A stretch of 64,000 nt of DNA, from the NCBI RefSeq assembly GCF_965243865.1, contig NZ_OZ251603.1:1488001-1552000 (forward strand), in the 5' to 3' direction. The number at the start of each line of letters is the position of its first letter. The stretch's first letter is position 1. The notes beneath the pieces were generated by a model. The model was not told where the DNA came from, ran no database searches, and was given only the letters and a program-made list of their open reading frames with translations. Shown one piece after another: positions 37,301 through 45,260 of this stretch. The DNA comes from Hyphomicrobium_A sp965243865 (GTDB lineage Bacteria > Pseudomonadota > Alphaproteobacteria > Rhizobiales > Hyphomicrobiaceae). The position numbers and the translations under genes were made by a program.

Positions 37301-37464
37301 TCGAACTCATGCGGGACCTGCCCTCTGATCGATCGAGCCTCATCGCTCAGCGAAGCCAGGCGATCGCGCATCATGTCTAGCATCGATGTCGACGAGGCCT
37401 CGCCGGTCGTCGGCACGCCATCGGCGCGCGCTCCGTAGATCTCGTTGTAAGCTTGGTTCGACAT
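34399..37464 (-). CDS. PodJ-like polarity protein with coiled coil, one membrane helix and SEL1 repeats
   Basis: The 1021-residue protein has a long cytoplasmic part with heptad-like coiled coils (about 190-400, e.g. LEELRVAEAQIEEIATQLNQ). A Pro/Ala-rich acidic linker leads to one membrane helix at about 630-650 (SLLVLLAAIPAAIFFMP). The periplasmic part has SEL1 repeats near 850-970 (AAQWYQRAASKGFPMAQFRL, then RAQVWYERAAVQGNVKAM and AARWFTAAADFGLGDSQ). This matches PodJ of Caulobacter and related proteins, which mark a cell pole and organise growth, stalk or holdfast. The final peptidoglycan-binding part seen in some PodJ proteins is absent. A terminator follows. Confidence 0.82.
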   Translation of the reverse strand: MSNQAYNEIYGARADGVPTTGEASSTSMLDMMRDRLASLSDEARSIRGQVPHEFEPDVERIQQQMQRLGERLSDLSRGALVPYSGAQRAGERRSKEVRFVTEDDVRVGRAQPDQVIALGAPAGQRRAEARYDSNAWDDAAANALAELYESGEAFAVHARREGATVAAASVRSTARAVSNRASDRPQYAAAMGGGMPSPQAAPRGCAMDSNLLDQRFAEIAARIEESLRQIRPEAALASLTNRFDQLETQINTMIGQMATRADLEELRVAEAQIEEIATQLNQLRRQMARLDMIDAHLGTLTSQLSDERLTRLFNEGVQVTADVGRLDAIDAQLRMIAVQLSDERLSGLVSRSSAHDVDYDEVAQSAAQRVAASFAANSHERDTSAREIGEVRGMLESLINERRHNDENNASMLETMQQAIIRVLDRIDGLELTQPQASTQPHAPATIMAQPERPQQQPMASVAPTPPAPPVAAKPAPVSYDDDLIPATATVFAEMRGLAEVTGAEVGEASDFLPPEEAESSPADMRAFMADEVSENTAPPRIPVYTTSSFNLDEAFSSARDAEALSFGEPQPAKRPIEVLRHDFIADAHRAKLKAASKPEVSDDDLRSGELSVGTREQAAKPRRRSIFSFRSQRVAMSLLVLLAAIPAAIFFMPRTNVDHLDAVTPAAVTLDPAAAGHAAEEPMDAEPVVPAQPRLVPPLNAPSKQTRQDMQAPLPSMGDERYEDANAVGAPIDTASLPDGIALQNADVGPSGEQVAQFNEQARMAHLSGQVGIAAAHATPAALMQDQLLRESGVDTADSGAITLPPATVGPYSLRLAAAQGDVSAQFEVASRLAEGKGTDQDLTEAAQWYQRAASKGFPMAQFRLGTLYERGMGVKADPQRAQVWYERAAVQGNVKAMHNLAVLLASRSPKPDYKSAARWFTAAADFGLGDSQFNLAVLYENGMGVAKDQQQAYKWLVLAAKSGDKDAAARRDSVKAKLSAGDVAAAETAAKDWRAKAMPNMANDARLAGQAWRDGTRRG

Positions 37465-37671
37465 CTCAATCCCTTGGCGCTAATCGGGGCCCCGTGGGCC
37501 TGGGGTGGCTGCTGCTGTTGCCGAATCGGGACGCACAGAACGAGATTCCGCTCATCCCCAGGCTTTGCGAGTCGCGGTAAACGTCAGGTTAAGCAGCGGG
37601 TAAAAATTGCACGCAGGGCTGCAATTAGCTGCAAACCACCCCATTTTTCCGTCTTGGAGGCAAAGTCAGCG

Positions 37672-38124
37672 ATGACCAGCATCCCGGTCCAAAAGCAGAT
37701 TTCTCAAGCGTTCGAATCACTGAGCGTCGAAACCGAAGGTCCTGACCTGCTCGATCAGACCGCCGCGGTCGGCACTTGGCTTGCCCTCATCGGGGCGACG
37801 GACGGGCTACTGACCCTTATGGTCCGCCACACCTCGGCATCGCTGCTGATTCAGGAGAACGCCGACCCCGACGTGCAGGTCGACATGCTCGATGCACTCG
37901 ACCGGCTGGCACCGCGCAACCAGCCATATGCGCACGAGGTCGAAGGGCCGGACGATATGCCCGCGCATATTAAATCCGCCCTGACGCAGACATCGCTGTC
38001 CATCCCGGTCAAGGACGGGCGGATGCTACTGGGCACCTGGCAGGGCATCTATCTCGTCGAGCATCGCGACCGCCCACACCACCGCGAGATCGCCCTGCAC
38101 TTCATCGGCACGATGACCGGCTGA
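37672..38124 (+). CDS. YjbQ/UPF0047 family protein
   Basis: The 150-residue protein carries the family signature HTSASLLIQENADPDVQVD near residues 57-75. LGTWQGIYLVEHRDRPHHRE near the end supplies further conserved Trp, His and Arg residues. YjbQ has been linked to thiamine phosphate synthase side activity, but its true role is unsettled. ATG 37672 has GGAGG about eleven bases upstream; a longer frame to 37453 encodes no conserved sequence. It is divergent from the PodJ-like gene and followed by tandem hairpins. Confidence 0.88.
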   Translation: MTSIPVQKQISQAFESLSVETEGPDLLDQTAAVGTWLALIGATDGLLTLMVRHTSASLLIQENADPDVQVDMLDALDRLAPRNQPYAHEVEGPDDMPAHIKSALTQTSLSIPVKDGRMLLGTWQGIYLVEHRDRPHHREIALHFIGTMTG

Positions 38125-38202
38125 GCCCGCTACAGCGGGCACAACGCCTCTCTTGGCCGCCGAAGGCGGCAAGGGCCCAAGGGGCCCCGCGCCTTAGGCG
38201 CG
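38125..38202. repeat. Four tandem short perfect hairpins between convergent genes
   Basis: Four GC-rich hairpins follow one another: GCCCGCT/AGCGGGC (38125-38140), GCCGCC-gaa-GGCGGC (38156-38170), GGGCCC-aag-GGGCCC (38173-38187) and CGCGCC-tta-GGCGCG (38188-38202). Each has a stem of six or seven perfect pairs and a two- to four-base loop. None has a T run. They may end both convergent genes or form a REP-like cluster. Confidence 0.7.
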
Positions 38203-38255
38203 GCCATCAGCTCGCGCGCCGCAACCGCACACAAAGCTGCCGCCGCTTGTGTCGC

Positions 38256-39218
38256 TCAAGAAATCCTATGCTTCCGCGTTGCCGATACCAGCTCGTGCGC
38301 AATGCCGGGCTCGCTCATGGCATGTCCTGCGTCGACGACGATGCGCAGGTCGGCCTCGGGCCATGCTTGCTTCAGGTCCCACGCATTCTTGAGCGGTGTC
38401 ACCACGTCATAGCGGCCGTGCACGATCGTGCCGGGAATGCCGGCCAGCCGTCCGGCATTGGCGATGAGTTGGTCATCCCGTTCGAAGAACCCGCCATTGA
38501 CGAAGTAATGGCACTCGATGCGTGCGAACGCGATTGCATAGGCATCCGCGCCGAACTGGCGGATGCGCTCAGGGTCCTGCAGCAGCGAGAGGGTCGATCC
38601 TTCCCATATGCTCCATGCCTTCGCCGCCGTCAGTCGAACCTGCGGCGAAGGATCCGTCAGCCTCCGGTAATAGGCAGCGATCATATCCCCGCGTTCCTCG
38701 GGCGGGATAGGCGCCTGAAATGCCGAGAAGGCGTCCGGGTAAATCCAGCTGCAGCCTTCCTGATAGAACCACTCGAGCTCCGCCCAGCGCACCAGGAAGA
38801 TGCCGCGCAGTATCAAGCTGGTGACACGCTCCGGATGCGTCTCCGCGTAAGCGAGGGCCAGCGTCGAGCCCCAGGAGCCGCCGAAAATCTGCCAGCGCTC
38901 GATTCCGAGCTTCTGCCGCAGCAGTTCCATATCGGCAACGAGATGCCAGGTTGTATTCGCCTCGAGCGACGCGTTCGGCGTCGAGCGCCCACAGCCGCGC
39001 TGATCGAACAGGATGATCCGGTAGTGGCTCGGGTCGTGGAAACGACGCATCGTCGGATTCAATCCGCCCCCCGGTCCGCCGTGCACCAGCACGGCCGGCT
39101 GCCCGTTCGGGTTGCCGCACTCCTCGTAATAGATCGTGTGCCCATCGCCGACATCCAGCATCCCGCTACGGAAGGGTTCGATCGGTGGATAGAGGGCAAG
39201 TCGTTCGTGCACCGTCAT
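38256..39218 (-). CDS. pip: Proline iminopeptidase
   Basis: The 320-residue alpha/beta hydrolase has the oxyanion loop VLVHGGPGGGLNP, DQRGCGRSTPNA and the nucleophile elbow FGGSWGSTLALAYAETHPERV, with GRYDVVTPLKNAWDL (acid) and AGHAMSEPG (His). This is the full S33 prolyl aminopeptidase pattern, releasing N-terminal proline from peptides in the cytoplasm. ATG 39218 gives the usual start (MTVHERLALYPPIEPF). It reads the same way as, and lies just downstream of, the symporter gene, with a 25-base gap. Confidence 0.95.
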   Translation of the reverse strand: MTVHERLALYPPIEPFRSGMLDVGDGHTIYYEECGNPNGQPAVLVHGGPGGGLNPTMRRFHDPSHYRIILFDQRGCGRSTPNASLEANTTWHLVADMELLRQKLGIERWQIFGGSWGSTLALAYAETHPERVTSLILRGIFLVRWAELEWFYQEGCSWIYPDAFSAFQAPIPPEERGDMIAAYYRRLTDPSPQVRLTAAKAWSIWEGSTLSLLQDPERIRQFGADAYAIAFARIECHYFVNGGFFERDDQLIANAGRLAGIPGTIVHGRYDVVTPLKNAWDLKQAWPEADLRIVVDAGHAMSEPGIAHELVSATRKHRIS

Positions 39219-39243
39219 GCGGCGGGCTCCAAATAGGTTCGCC

Positions 39244-41079
39244 TCACGAACTGCGCTCGCGGCTCTTCAGCCGCAGCAGACGCATCTCGCGGTCGTAGAT
39301 CACTTCGCCGCCCGGAATGCGGATCTCCCGCACCAGCTCGAGCACGCTCCGGCTCGGCTGCGGTGTGGCGATGCTCGCCAATACCGCACCAAGGGTGCCT
39401 GCGGGAAGCCCGAGGATACTCGCCAGCGCACCATCGATACCCAGAATATTTGCCTCGCCGGCCAATATGGTCAGCACAGCCACGGCAAATCCGCTTGCCA
39501 TGCCGGCAATCGCCCCGAAGTCGTTCATCCGCTTCCACCAGATGGAAAGCACCAGAACCGGGAAGAACGTCGATCCCGCCAGCGCCAGCGACCACAGCAG
39601 CAGCCGCAGCGGGTCGGTCGGCGCCACCAGCGCCACCGCACCGCCCGCAACCGCAATGCCGGCCATCGCAATACGCGCCACGTGAAGCCTGCCGTCGCGC
39701 GGCAACGGCTCCCAGGAAAAGCCGTTCACGACATCCTCGGCGATCACGTTGCCGATCGCGCTCGCAGTTGCGCTGACGCCGACAAGCGCCGCGGCGACAA
39801 TCCCCGCCGCCGCGAAATAGAGAAACACCGCAGGCAGGCCAGCGGCGACGGGAAGACTGAGCAGCACGCTGTCGCGATCGAACGCGAAGCTCAAGTAGTT
39901 GAGCGGAGCCGCGCTATCGATGGCGACGAAGCCGAGGTCGACCAGCCGCTGCATCCATTCCGGCAGCGATGACGGAACACCGGCCTTGACGATGTCCATC
40001 ACGAAATCGCGCATGTAGACCGCGACCGCCGCGCACGTCAGCATGATGAGCCCGAAGTAGACCGTCGCCCAGCCCAGCGATTTGCGCGTCTCGTAAACGC
40101 CGGGCGTCATCGTCACGCGCGGGATCAGCCACGGCGAGGCGGCGACGCCGGTCAGCACCGTCAGGATGGTGACGACAAACGCCATCGGACCGATAGCACC
40201 GAACGGCGCCGTAAATCTCTTGGCTATGTGCGCCATGCCTTCACCGGGCAACGCAAACTGCAGTGCCGGCGCATCGATGATCGGCAGGCCTTGCGCGGCC
40301 TCGCTGTGCATCAACGCGCGCAGCAGTGGCCCGTTGGTCAGCTGCGGCAGGGGAAAGTTGGTGACCATGACCGCGACGATGGTGACCGGCACCAGCAGCG
40401 CCAGCACCGCGGCGATGGCCTCCGCGCTTCCCGCCCATGTCAGCGAGCGCATGCCCCCGAGCACCGCCGTCACCACGAATGTCGCGACCATCAGCAGAAT
40501 GACCACGCCCTGGCCCTCTCCGGTGAGCCAGCCACCTGCGGCCGCTCCCACGCGCAGTTCCGCGGCGAGCATCAGTAGCGCCGGCACCGCCATGAGCCCG
40601 GCTGCGAGAAGGCGCACCGGCCGGCTCTCGAACCTGCGCCCGAGATAGCTCGGCACCGTGAACGATCCGAACTTGCGGAAGAACGGAGCTAGCATCACCG
40701 TCATGATGACGAAGCCGGCAAGTCCACCGATCATCAGGCATAGCGCGTCATAGCCGATGAGGAAGAACACGCCCGTGATGGCGACGATGCCCGTCGCACC
40801 CATAGCGGCAACACCGATGCCGAGCCCCGTGTAGCCGGCGGGAACCCGGCGCCCGGCCGCAAAGAATTCGATCGGCTCACGCGTCGGCGCGCTGAGCCCG
40901 ATGGCCGCATAGAGAATGATCGGACCCAGCAGCATCGCCCAGCGCAGCAATGGTTCGGCCGTGCCAAGCTCCTCGAAAATGAGGAGCAGCATCAAGAGCC
41001 CCAACAGCGAGCTGACGAAGATGCCGAAATAGGTGCCGAGCCGCGGATTGACGAAGCGGGTGCGCGAGGTGACGGACAT
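39244..41079 (-). CDS. Sodium:solute symporter (SSS family), large subunit of DUF4212 pair
   Basis: The 611-residue membrane protein has about 13 helices in the sodium/solute symporter fold, with GRRVPAGYTGLGIGVAAMGATG, MIGGLAGFVIMTVML and SFTVPSYLGRRFESRPVRLLAA-type segments. It resembles the ActP-like branch that works with a small DUF4212 partner, encoded 23 bases upstream. Substrates in this branch include acetate and other short organic acids, but specificity cannot be read here. ATG 41079 gives the normal N-terminus. pip follows and may be co-transcribed by chance. Confidence 0.88.
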   Translation of the reverse strand: MSVTSRTRFVNPRLGTYFGIFVSSLLGLLMLLLIFEELGTAEPLLRWAMLLGPIILYAAIGLSAPTREPIEFFAAGRRVPAGYTGLGIGVAAMGATGIVAITGVFFLIGYDALCLMIGGLAGFVIMTVMLAPFFRKFGSFTVPSYLGRRFESRPVRLLAAGLMAVPALLMLAAELRVGAAAGGWLTGEGQGVVILLMVATFVVTAVLGGMRSLTWAGSAEAIAAVLALLVPVTIVAVMVTNFPLPQLTNGPLLRALMHSEAAQGLPIIDAPALQFALPGEGMAHIAKRFTAPFGAIGPMAFVVTILTVLTGVAASPWLIPRVTMTPGVYETRKSLGWATVYFGLIMLTCAAVAVYMRDFVMDIVKAGVPSSLPEWMQRLVDLGFVAIDSAAPLNYLSFAFDRDSVLLSLPVAAGLPAVFLYFAAAGIVAAALVGVSATASAIGNVIAEDVVNGFSWEPLPRDGRLHVARIAMAGIAVAGGAVALVAPTDPLRLLLWSLALAGSTFFPVLVLSIWWKRMNDFGAIAGMASGFAVAVLTILAGEANILGIDGALASILGLPAGTLGAVLASIATPQPSRSVLELVREIRIPGGEVIYDREMRLLRLKSRERSS

Positions 41080-41102
41080 TGGCTATCGATCCGTGCTGAC
41101 GC

Positions 41103-41363
41103 TCACGAATCCTCGTGCGCGCCGTGCCAATGATCGATGGCATCCTGGCGGTTGACGAAACTCGCCACCGTGAAGATCGCCGCCACCACGATACCGTGCG
41201 CGCTGAGGAAGTAGCCTAGTGGGAATCCCAAGAAGCGTTCCCCATTGAGGCTTTCCGCGTAGAGCGGCATCACGATGATGAGCACCAGAAACGGCACCAC
41301 GCTGGCAAGCAGCTGCCACTTGGTATGCCGCCAGTACGGCTTGCGCTCCTTGCGCTCCATCAT
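41103..41363 (-). CDS. DUF4212 symporter small subunit
   Basis: The 86-residue protein has YWRHTKWQLLASVVPFLVLII near its start and two membrane helices, about 18-36 and 50-70 (YFLSAHGIVVAAIFTVASFV). This is the DUF4212 (sodium symporter small subunit) family, always found next to an SSS transporter. The start ATG 41363 was picked because the family begins with a short charged lead (MMERKERKPYWR); a longer frame to 41678 would overlap mscL on the other strand. Confidence 0.88.
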   Translation of the reverse strand: MMERKERKPYWRHTKWQLLASVVPFLVLIIVMPLYAESLNGERFLGFPLGYFLSAHGIVVAAIFTVASFVNRQDAIDHWHGAHEDS

Positions 41364-41556
41364 GTCAGCTCGCTCCCTCGCCCTGCCTTGACCGGGGCGT
41401 CCCCCGGAGCAGCCATCACCTACACGCCAATACTGAGACGCATATATGGCGCAATGCCTCTGGACTAGCCCTGAAGGGGCATTTTGCGCCGCCGTTTCTT
41501 CACCTAGACTAACTTGGGGGACGGGTGCGCCCCGCGGCCAAACAGAGGGAGCAGCC

Positions 41557-41943
41557 ATGAAAGCAATGTGGGAAGAATTCAAGAATTTCGCGATGAAAGG
41601 CAACGTCATCGACCTTGCCATCGGCGTTATTATCGGCGCCGCCTTCACGCCCATCGTCTCTACTCTAGTTGCCAACATTATGATGCCGATCCTCGGTTAC
41701 ATTACTGCCGGGATCGACTTCTCCTCCCTGGCCGTAACGCCCATCGAGGGGGTCGAGATCAAGTATGGCCTGTTCCTCAACGCGATCATTCAGTTCCTGA
41801 TCACCGCCATCGCCCTGTTCTTCCTGATCAAGGGGATCAACATCGCCCGCAAGCCGGCCGCCGGCGCGGCCCCGCCGCCCCCGACCCCGTCGGAGATTTA
41901 CCTCAAGGAAATCCGTGACGCTCTCGTCAAAGGCAAAGCCTGA
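41557..41943 (+). CDS. mscL: Large-conductance mechanosensitive channel MscL
   Basis: The 128-residue protein reads WEEFKNFAMKGNVIDLAIG, then VIIGAAFTPIVSTLVANI (first helix), MPILGYITAGIDF and LFLNAIIQFLITAIALFFLIK (second helix). It finishes with a Pro-rich linker and the C-terminal helix PTPSEIYLKEIRDALVK. It opens under membrane tension and saves cells from bursting on osmotic downshift. GAGGGAGC lies before ATG 41557. A tRNA gene follows 116 bases later. Confidence 0.96.
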   Translation: MKAMWEEFKNFAMKGNVIDLAIGVIIGAAFTPIVSTLVANIMMPILGYITAGIDFSSLAVTPIEGVEIKYGLFLNAIIQFLITAIALFFLIKGINIARKPAAGAAPPPPTPSEIYLKEIRDALVKGKA

Positions 41944-42059
41944 CAGGGGCGTACCGGGGATTGCCTCCTCCCCTCGGCCGGGTCCGAGAACCTCCAGCGG
42001 GGACAACCCCGCCAGGACGTTTTGCGGCCCCGTACGGGGCATGGTATGAGGCTCCTCGC

Positions 42060-42134
42060 GCGGGCGTAGTTCAGTGGTAGAACGTCAGCTTCCCAAGCTG
42101 AATGTCGTCGGTTCGATCCCGATCGCCCGCTCCA
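42060..42134 (+). tRNA. tRNA-Gly (anticodon CCC)
   Basis: The sequence folds into a complete cloverleaf. The acceptor arms are GCGGGCG (42060-42066) and CGCCCGC (42124-42130). The anticodon stem TCAGC/GCTGA encloses the loop TTCCCAA, placing CCC at 42092-42094. The T loop is GTTCGATCC-like, and the discriminator base T with an encoded CCA ends it. It reads GGG glycine codons and closely resembles E. coli glyU. Confidence 0.95.
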
Positions 42135-42153
42135 TCCCACAATCCAAGACCCG

Positions 42154-42840
42154 TCAGGGTACGCGCACGAACGGCGCCGTCGAAAGGGCTGTCGCGATCG
42201 CGCTCTGCGCCCCGGTCAGAAATATCTGCACACCGATGCACAGCAGCAGAAACGCAGCAAGGCGCGTCAACACGCGGGCCCTCGCCGGGCCGAGCAGGGC
42301 GACGACGCGGTCAGCCGAGGCGTAGCAGACACCGACGGTGAGGGCGATGACGATGGCGGCACCTGACAGACCGGCGAAGAACGGCACTAGCTCGGTCGTC
42401 GTCGTCGGGCGGTTGGCGCTGAGCGCGATGGCGACGGAAATGGAGCCGGGTCCGGTCGTGAACGGCATCGTCAGCGGAAAGAATGCAGCATCCGCGCGTT
42501 CCGCAGCCGGTGCCGCCTGCTGCTGCTTGCGATCCTCGCTCACCTGCGAGTTGTAGAGCATCTCCCAGCCGGCCGCGACCACCACCATCCCGCCGGCGAT
42601 GCGCAGGGCCTCGATGCTGACGCCGAAAAAGCTCATGATCGACGCGCCGACCCACAGCGCTGCCAGCAACACGATGGCGGAATAAAAGGCCACCCGCCAG
42701 GCAAGACGCACCCGCTCGGCATAGCCGCGACCGACCGTAACCTCGTGAAAGATCAACGCCCCGCCGAGCGGATTGACGATTGAAAAAAGTGCCGGCAGCG
42801 CCACGAGAAAGCTACCTGCCACGCCCCCCAGCAAGAACAT
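42154..42840 (-). CDS. MarC family integral membrane protein
   Basis: The 228-residue protein has about six helices with the conserved FSIVNPLGGALIFHEVT in the first third and FFPLTMPFTTGPGSISVAIALS in the middle, both marks of the MarC/UPF0056 family. Despite the name, the family's role in drug resistance is not supported, and its function is unknown. ATG 42840 gives a normal start. The 253 bases upstream of it, as far as the LysR gene, hold no feature I can name. Confidence 0.88.
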   Translation of the reverse strand: MFLLGGVAGSFLVALPALFSIVNPLGGALIFHEVTVGRGYAERVRLAWRVAFYSAIVLLAALWVGASIMSFFGVSIEALRIAGGMVVVAAGWEMLYNSQVSEDRKQQQAAPAAERADAAFFPLTMPFTTGPGSISVAIALSANRPTTTTELVPFFAGLSGAAIVIALTVGVCYASADRVVALLGPARARVLTRLAAFLLLCIGVQIFLTGAQSAIATALSTAPFVRVP

Positions 42841-43093
42841 CGCGATTTCCCTCGGCTCCTCGTCGCATCGGAAGGTTGCGGCTCGAGCGAGACCGCACCT
42901 CCGACATGGCGCTGGAAGCCGCTATATCATGCGTCGGGCAGCTCTGCCTTCCCTAACCAGAGGCACCACCGGCCAGGCCCGGCAGAAGCGCAGCGGACCT
43001 GGAACTTCTAGAGCTCACGCCCTTTTCTACGGTCCTCGACTATCTCGAGGCCGCCCGCGCGCAGCGCTGACAACGCTGGGCGCTAAGACGGCT

Positions 43094-44107
43094 CTACTTC
43101 CCGCGGGTGGCCTTGGCCTCCCGGCGCAGGAAGTCGACCAGCGACCGCATCTTCATCGGCACATGCCGCCGGCTCGGATAGAAAAGGAAGAAGCTGCCCC
43201 AGTTCGCAGACCACTCGGCCAGCAGCGGCACCAGCCGCCCCTCGGCAATGAGCCTCGCAACTGAAGCCTCGGGAAGCTGCACGACGCCGACACCGTCGAG
43301 GGCCGAGCGCAGTGCCAGTTCGTGATCGTTGACCGCTAGCGTCCCTTCGACGGCAACGTCGACCCGCGCGCCATCCTTCATGTAGCGCCAGGTATTGGCA
43401 ACCGCCTTGTCCCAGCGATAACGCACGCAATTGTGCAAGCCTAGATCCGATGGACTAACAAGCCCTGCACTACGCGACAGGTACTCCGGCGATGCCACAG
43501 TGACGATGCGGAAGTTGCCGCCGATGGGCACAGCGATCATGTCCTGAGCGATATTGCTGCTCAAGTGTACGCCCGCATCGAAGTGTTCCGCCACGATATC
43601 GCGGCAAGCGCTGTCCACGGACACCTCGAGCTCGATCGAGGGATATTCGCTCGAGAACCGTGCGACCAGCGGGGCGAGCACGGTGACGGCTGCCAGCGGG
43701 TGCACCGTTAGACGCAAGGTGCCGCCCGGTGTATCGCGATAAGCGTTGACGGCATCGATGGCGTTGTCGACGCCTTCCAGAACCGGATTGAGATGCTGCA
43801 GAAGCTGCTCGCCCGCCTCCGTCAGGGCCACGCTGCGCGTGGTGCGATTGAGCAGGCGCACCCCGAACGTCTCTTCCAACCCCCTGATGGCTTGGCTGAG
43901 CGAAGGCGTCGACAGCCCGAGATACTCTGCCGCTTTCGTAAAGCTGCGATGCTCTGCAACCGCAACGAACGCCGTTAGCTGCGCGAACTGCGTACCGCGC
44001 ACGCCTCCCTTGCGTAATGCCTGGCGGCGGGATGAATGGCTGCTCATCTGACTGGGCTCCGTTCGACGACCGGCGTAAGATTCTGGGGACGGTACTGCAA
44101 CGTTCAT
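43094..44107 (-). CDS. LysR-family transcriptional regulator
   Basis: The 337-residue protein has an N-terminal winged helix (about 38-97: QLTAFVAVAEHRSFTKAAEY, then TPSLSQAIRGLEETFGVRLLNR and VALTEAGEQ). A LysR effector domain follows, with GTLRLTVHPLAAVTVLAPLV. It resembles regulators of the CrgA/AaeR-like branch. ATG 44107 has GGGAG about ten bases upstream, inside the end of the response-regulator gene; an alternative ATG is at 44047. Its position as the last gene of a leftward two-component cluster is unusual and suggests shared expression. Confidence 0.88.
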   Translation of the reverse strand: MNVAVPSPESYAGRRTEPSQMSSHSSRRQALRKGGVRGTQFAQLTAFVAVAEHRSFTKAAEYLGLSTPSLSQAIRGLEETFGVRLLNRTTRSVALTEAGEQLLQHLNPVLEGVDNAIDAVNAYRDTPGGTLRLTVHPLAAVTVLAPLVARFSSEYPSIELEVSVDSACRDIVAEHFDAGVHLSSNIAQDMIAVPIGGNFRIVTVASPEYLSRSAGLVSPSDLGLHNCVRYRWDKAVANTWRYMKDGARVDVAVEGTLAVNDHELALRSALDGVGVVQLPEASVARLIAEGRLVPLLAEWSANWGSFFLFYPSRRHVPMKMRSLVDFLRREAKATRGK

Positions 44108-44113
44108 AATCGG

Positions 44114-44497
44114 CTACTCCCGGTTGTCGCCCGATTGCAGGGCCGTTTCGATGCATTGAAGAAGCTCACCTTCGTCGAACGGCTTGGCCAGATAGCCGAC
44201 GACGCCGGACTGGAAAGCCCGCTCGCGCATCCGCGCATCGGGATAGGCGGTGATCAGAATGGTCGGGATGCGCACGCCCGCATCGACCAACCGATCATGC
44301 AGCTCGATGCCCGTCATGCCCGGCATCTGTACATCGGCTATCAGGAAGTCCGTCGACTTCACATCCTCTGAGTTGAGGAAATCTCTGGCGCACGGGAAAG
44401 CCTTTGGCGCGTATCCCGCCGACCGCATCAGATTGGCGGTTGCGTCCCGCACGGATTCATCATCGTCTACGATCGAGATCATTGGGCAGTCGTCCAT
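44114..44497 (-). CDS. Receiver-only response regulator
   Basis: The 127-residue protein is one CheY-like domain: ISIVDDDESVRDATANLM at the start, the phosphate-accepting Asp55 in IADVQMPGMTGIEL, ILITAYPDARMRERA with the switch Thr, and LAKPFDEGELLQ with the conserved Lys. It has no output domain. In sequence style it is FixJ-like, so it probably shares the kinase encoded upstream and may act as phosphate sink or signal by protein contact. It lies six bases before the LysR gene. Confidence 0.9.
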   Translation of the reverse strand: MDDCPMISIVDDDESVRDATANLMRSAGYAPKAFPCARDFLNSEDVKSTDFLIADVQMPGMTGIELHDRLVDAGVRIPTILITAYPDARMRERAFQSGVVGYLAKPFDEGELLQCIETALQSGDNRE

Positions 44498-44630
44498 GTC
44501 GGCCCCGAATTTGTGTTGACGTTAGAGGTGAGGGCAACAGGACGACATTGCACGTGCGGCAGCAGCTCCCACCAAATCGGCAGGATGAACTAGCCTTTGG
44601 CGGCAGGCGACTATGCCTAGGTATAGGAGT

Positions 44631-45260
44631 TCAGGTTTTCTGCGCCGGGGAAAGGCCCAGCTTGACCGCCATGCGCACGAGTTCCGCCAAAGATTTGGCG
44701 CCCATCTTGTGCATGACATTGCCGCGGTGAACCTTGACCGTGATCTCGCTGAGATTGAGCTCCCCCGCGATCTGCTTGTTCATCAGCCCGGTCACGACCA
44801 GCTCCATCACCTCACGCTCGCGCGCTGTCAGAGAGCCCAAACGCTCCTGAAGCCCCACCATCCCGGCCGCGTTTTCGCGCCGTTCCCTGTCTTGCTGTAT
44901 GCCCGCCTGCACCGCATCCAGCAGCTCTTGTTCGCGGAACGGCTTCGTCAGGAATTCGATGGCACCCGCCTTTATCGCGCGCACCGTCATCGGGATATCG
45001 CCGTGACCGCTGATGAAAATGATCGGGAACGCGATCCCGGAGCGCGTCAGCTCCCCTTGGAAGTCGAGCCCGCTCACACCCGGCAGCCGCACGTCCAGCA
45101 CCAGGCAGCTTGCAGCATCGGGCCGCTTAACTTCCAGAAACTCGCGCGTCGTCGCAAAAGTCCTGACGTCGAGTCCGACCGTGGCGAGCAAACTGCGCAG
45201 CGCCTCCCGGATCGATTCATCATCGTCGATGACATAAACGACGGCTTGTTCCTCACTCAT
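44631..45260 (-). CDS. FixJ/NarL-type response regulator with LuxR helix-turn-helix
   Basis: The 209-residue protein has a receiver (VYVIDDDESIREALRSLL, Asp56 in LVLDVRLPGVSG, FLTKPFREQELLDAV). The DNA-binding domain follows at about 140-200 (LTAREREVMELVVTGLMNKQI, then LNLSEITVKVHRGNVMHKM). It should activate transcription when phosphorylated by the kinase encoded just upstream. The start overlaps the kinase stop (ATGA, 45257-45260), which makes the pairing very likely. Longer upstream frames are not conserved. Confidence 0.93.
   Translation of the reverse strand: MSEEQAVVYVIDDDESIREALRSLLATVGLDVRTFATTREFLEVKRPDAASCLVLDVRLPGVSGLDFQGELTRSGIAFPIIFISGHGDIPMTVRAIKAGAIEFLTKPFREQELLDAVQAGIQQDRERRENAAGMVGLQERLGSLTAREREVMELVVTGLMNKQIAGELNLSEITVKVHRGNVMHKMGAKSLAELVRMAVKLGLSPAQKT

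Noticed and set aside
36139..37380. 413-codon open frame on the plus strand
   Set aside because: It is antisense to the PodJ-like gene and has no recognisable domain or ribosome site.
38125..38202. CRISPR-like array
   Set aside because: The four hairpins differ from each other and there are no equal spacers or cas genes.
42154..42840. Multidrug resistance by MarC
   Set aside because: The family name is historical; nothing in the sequence supports drug transport.
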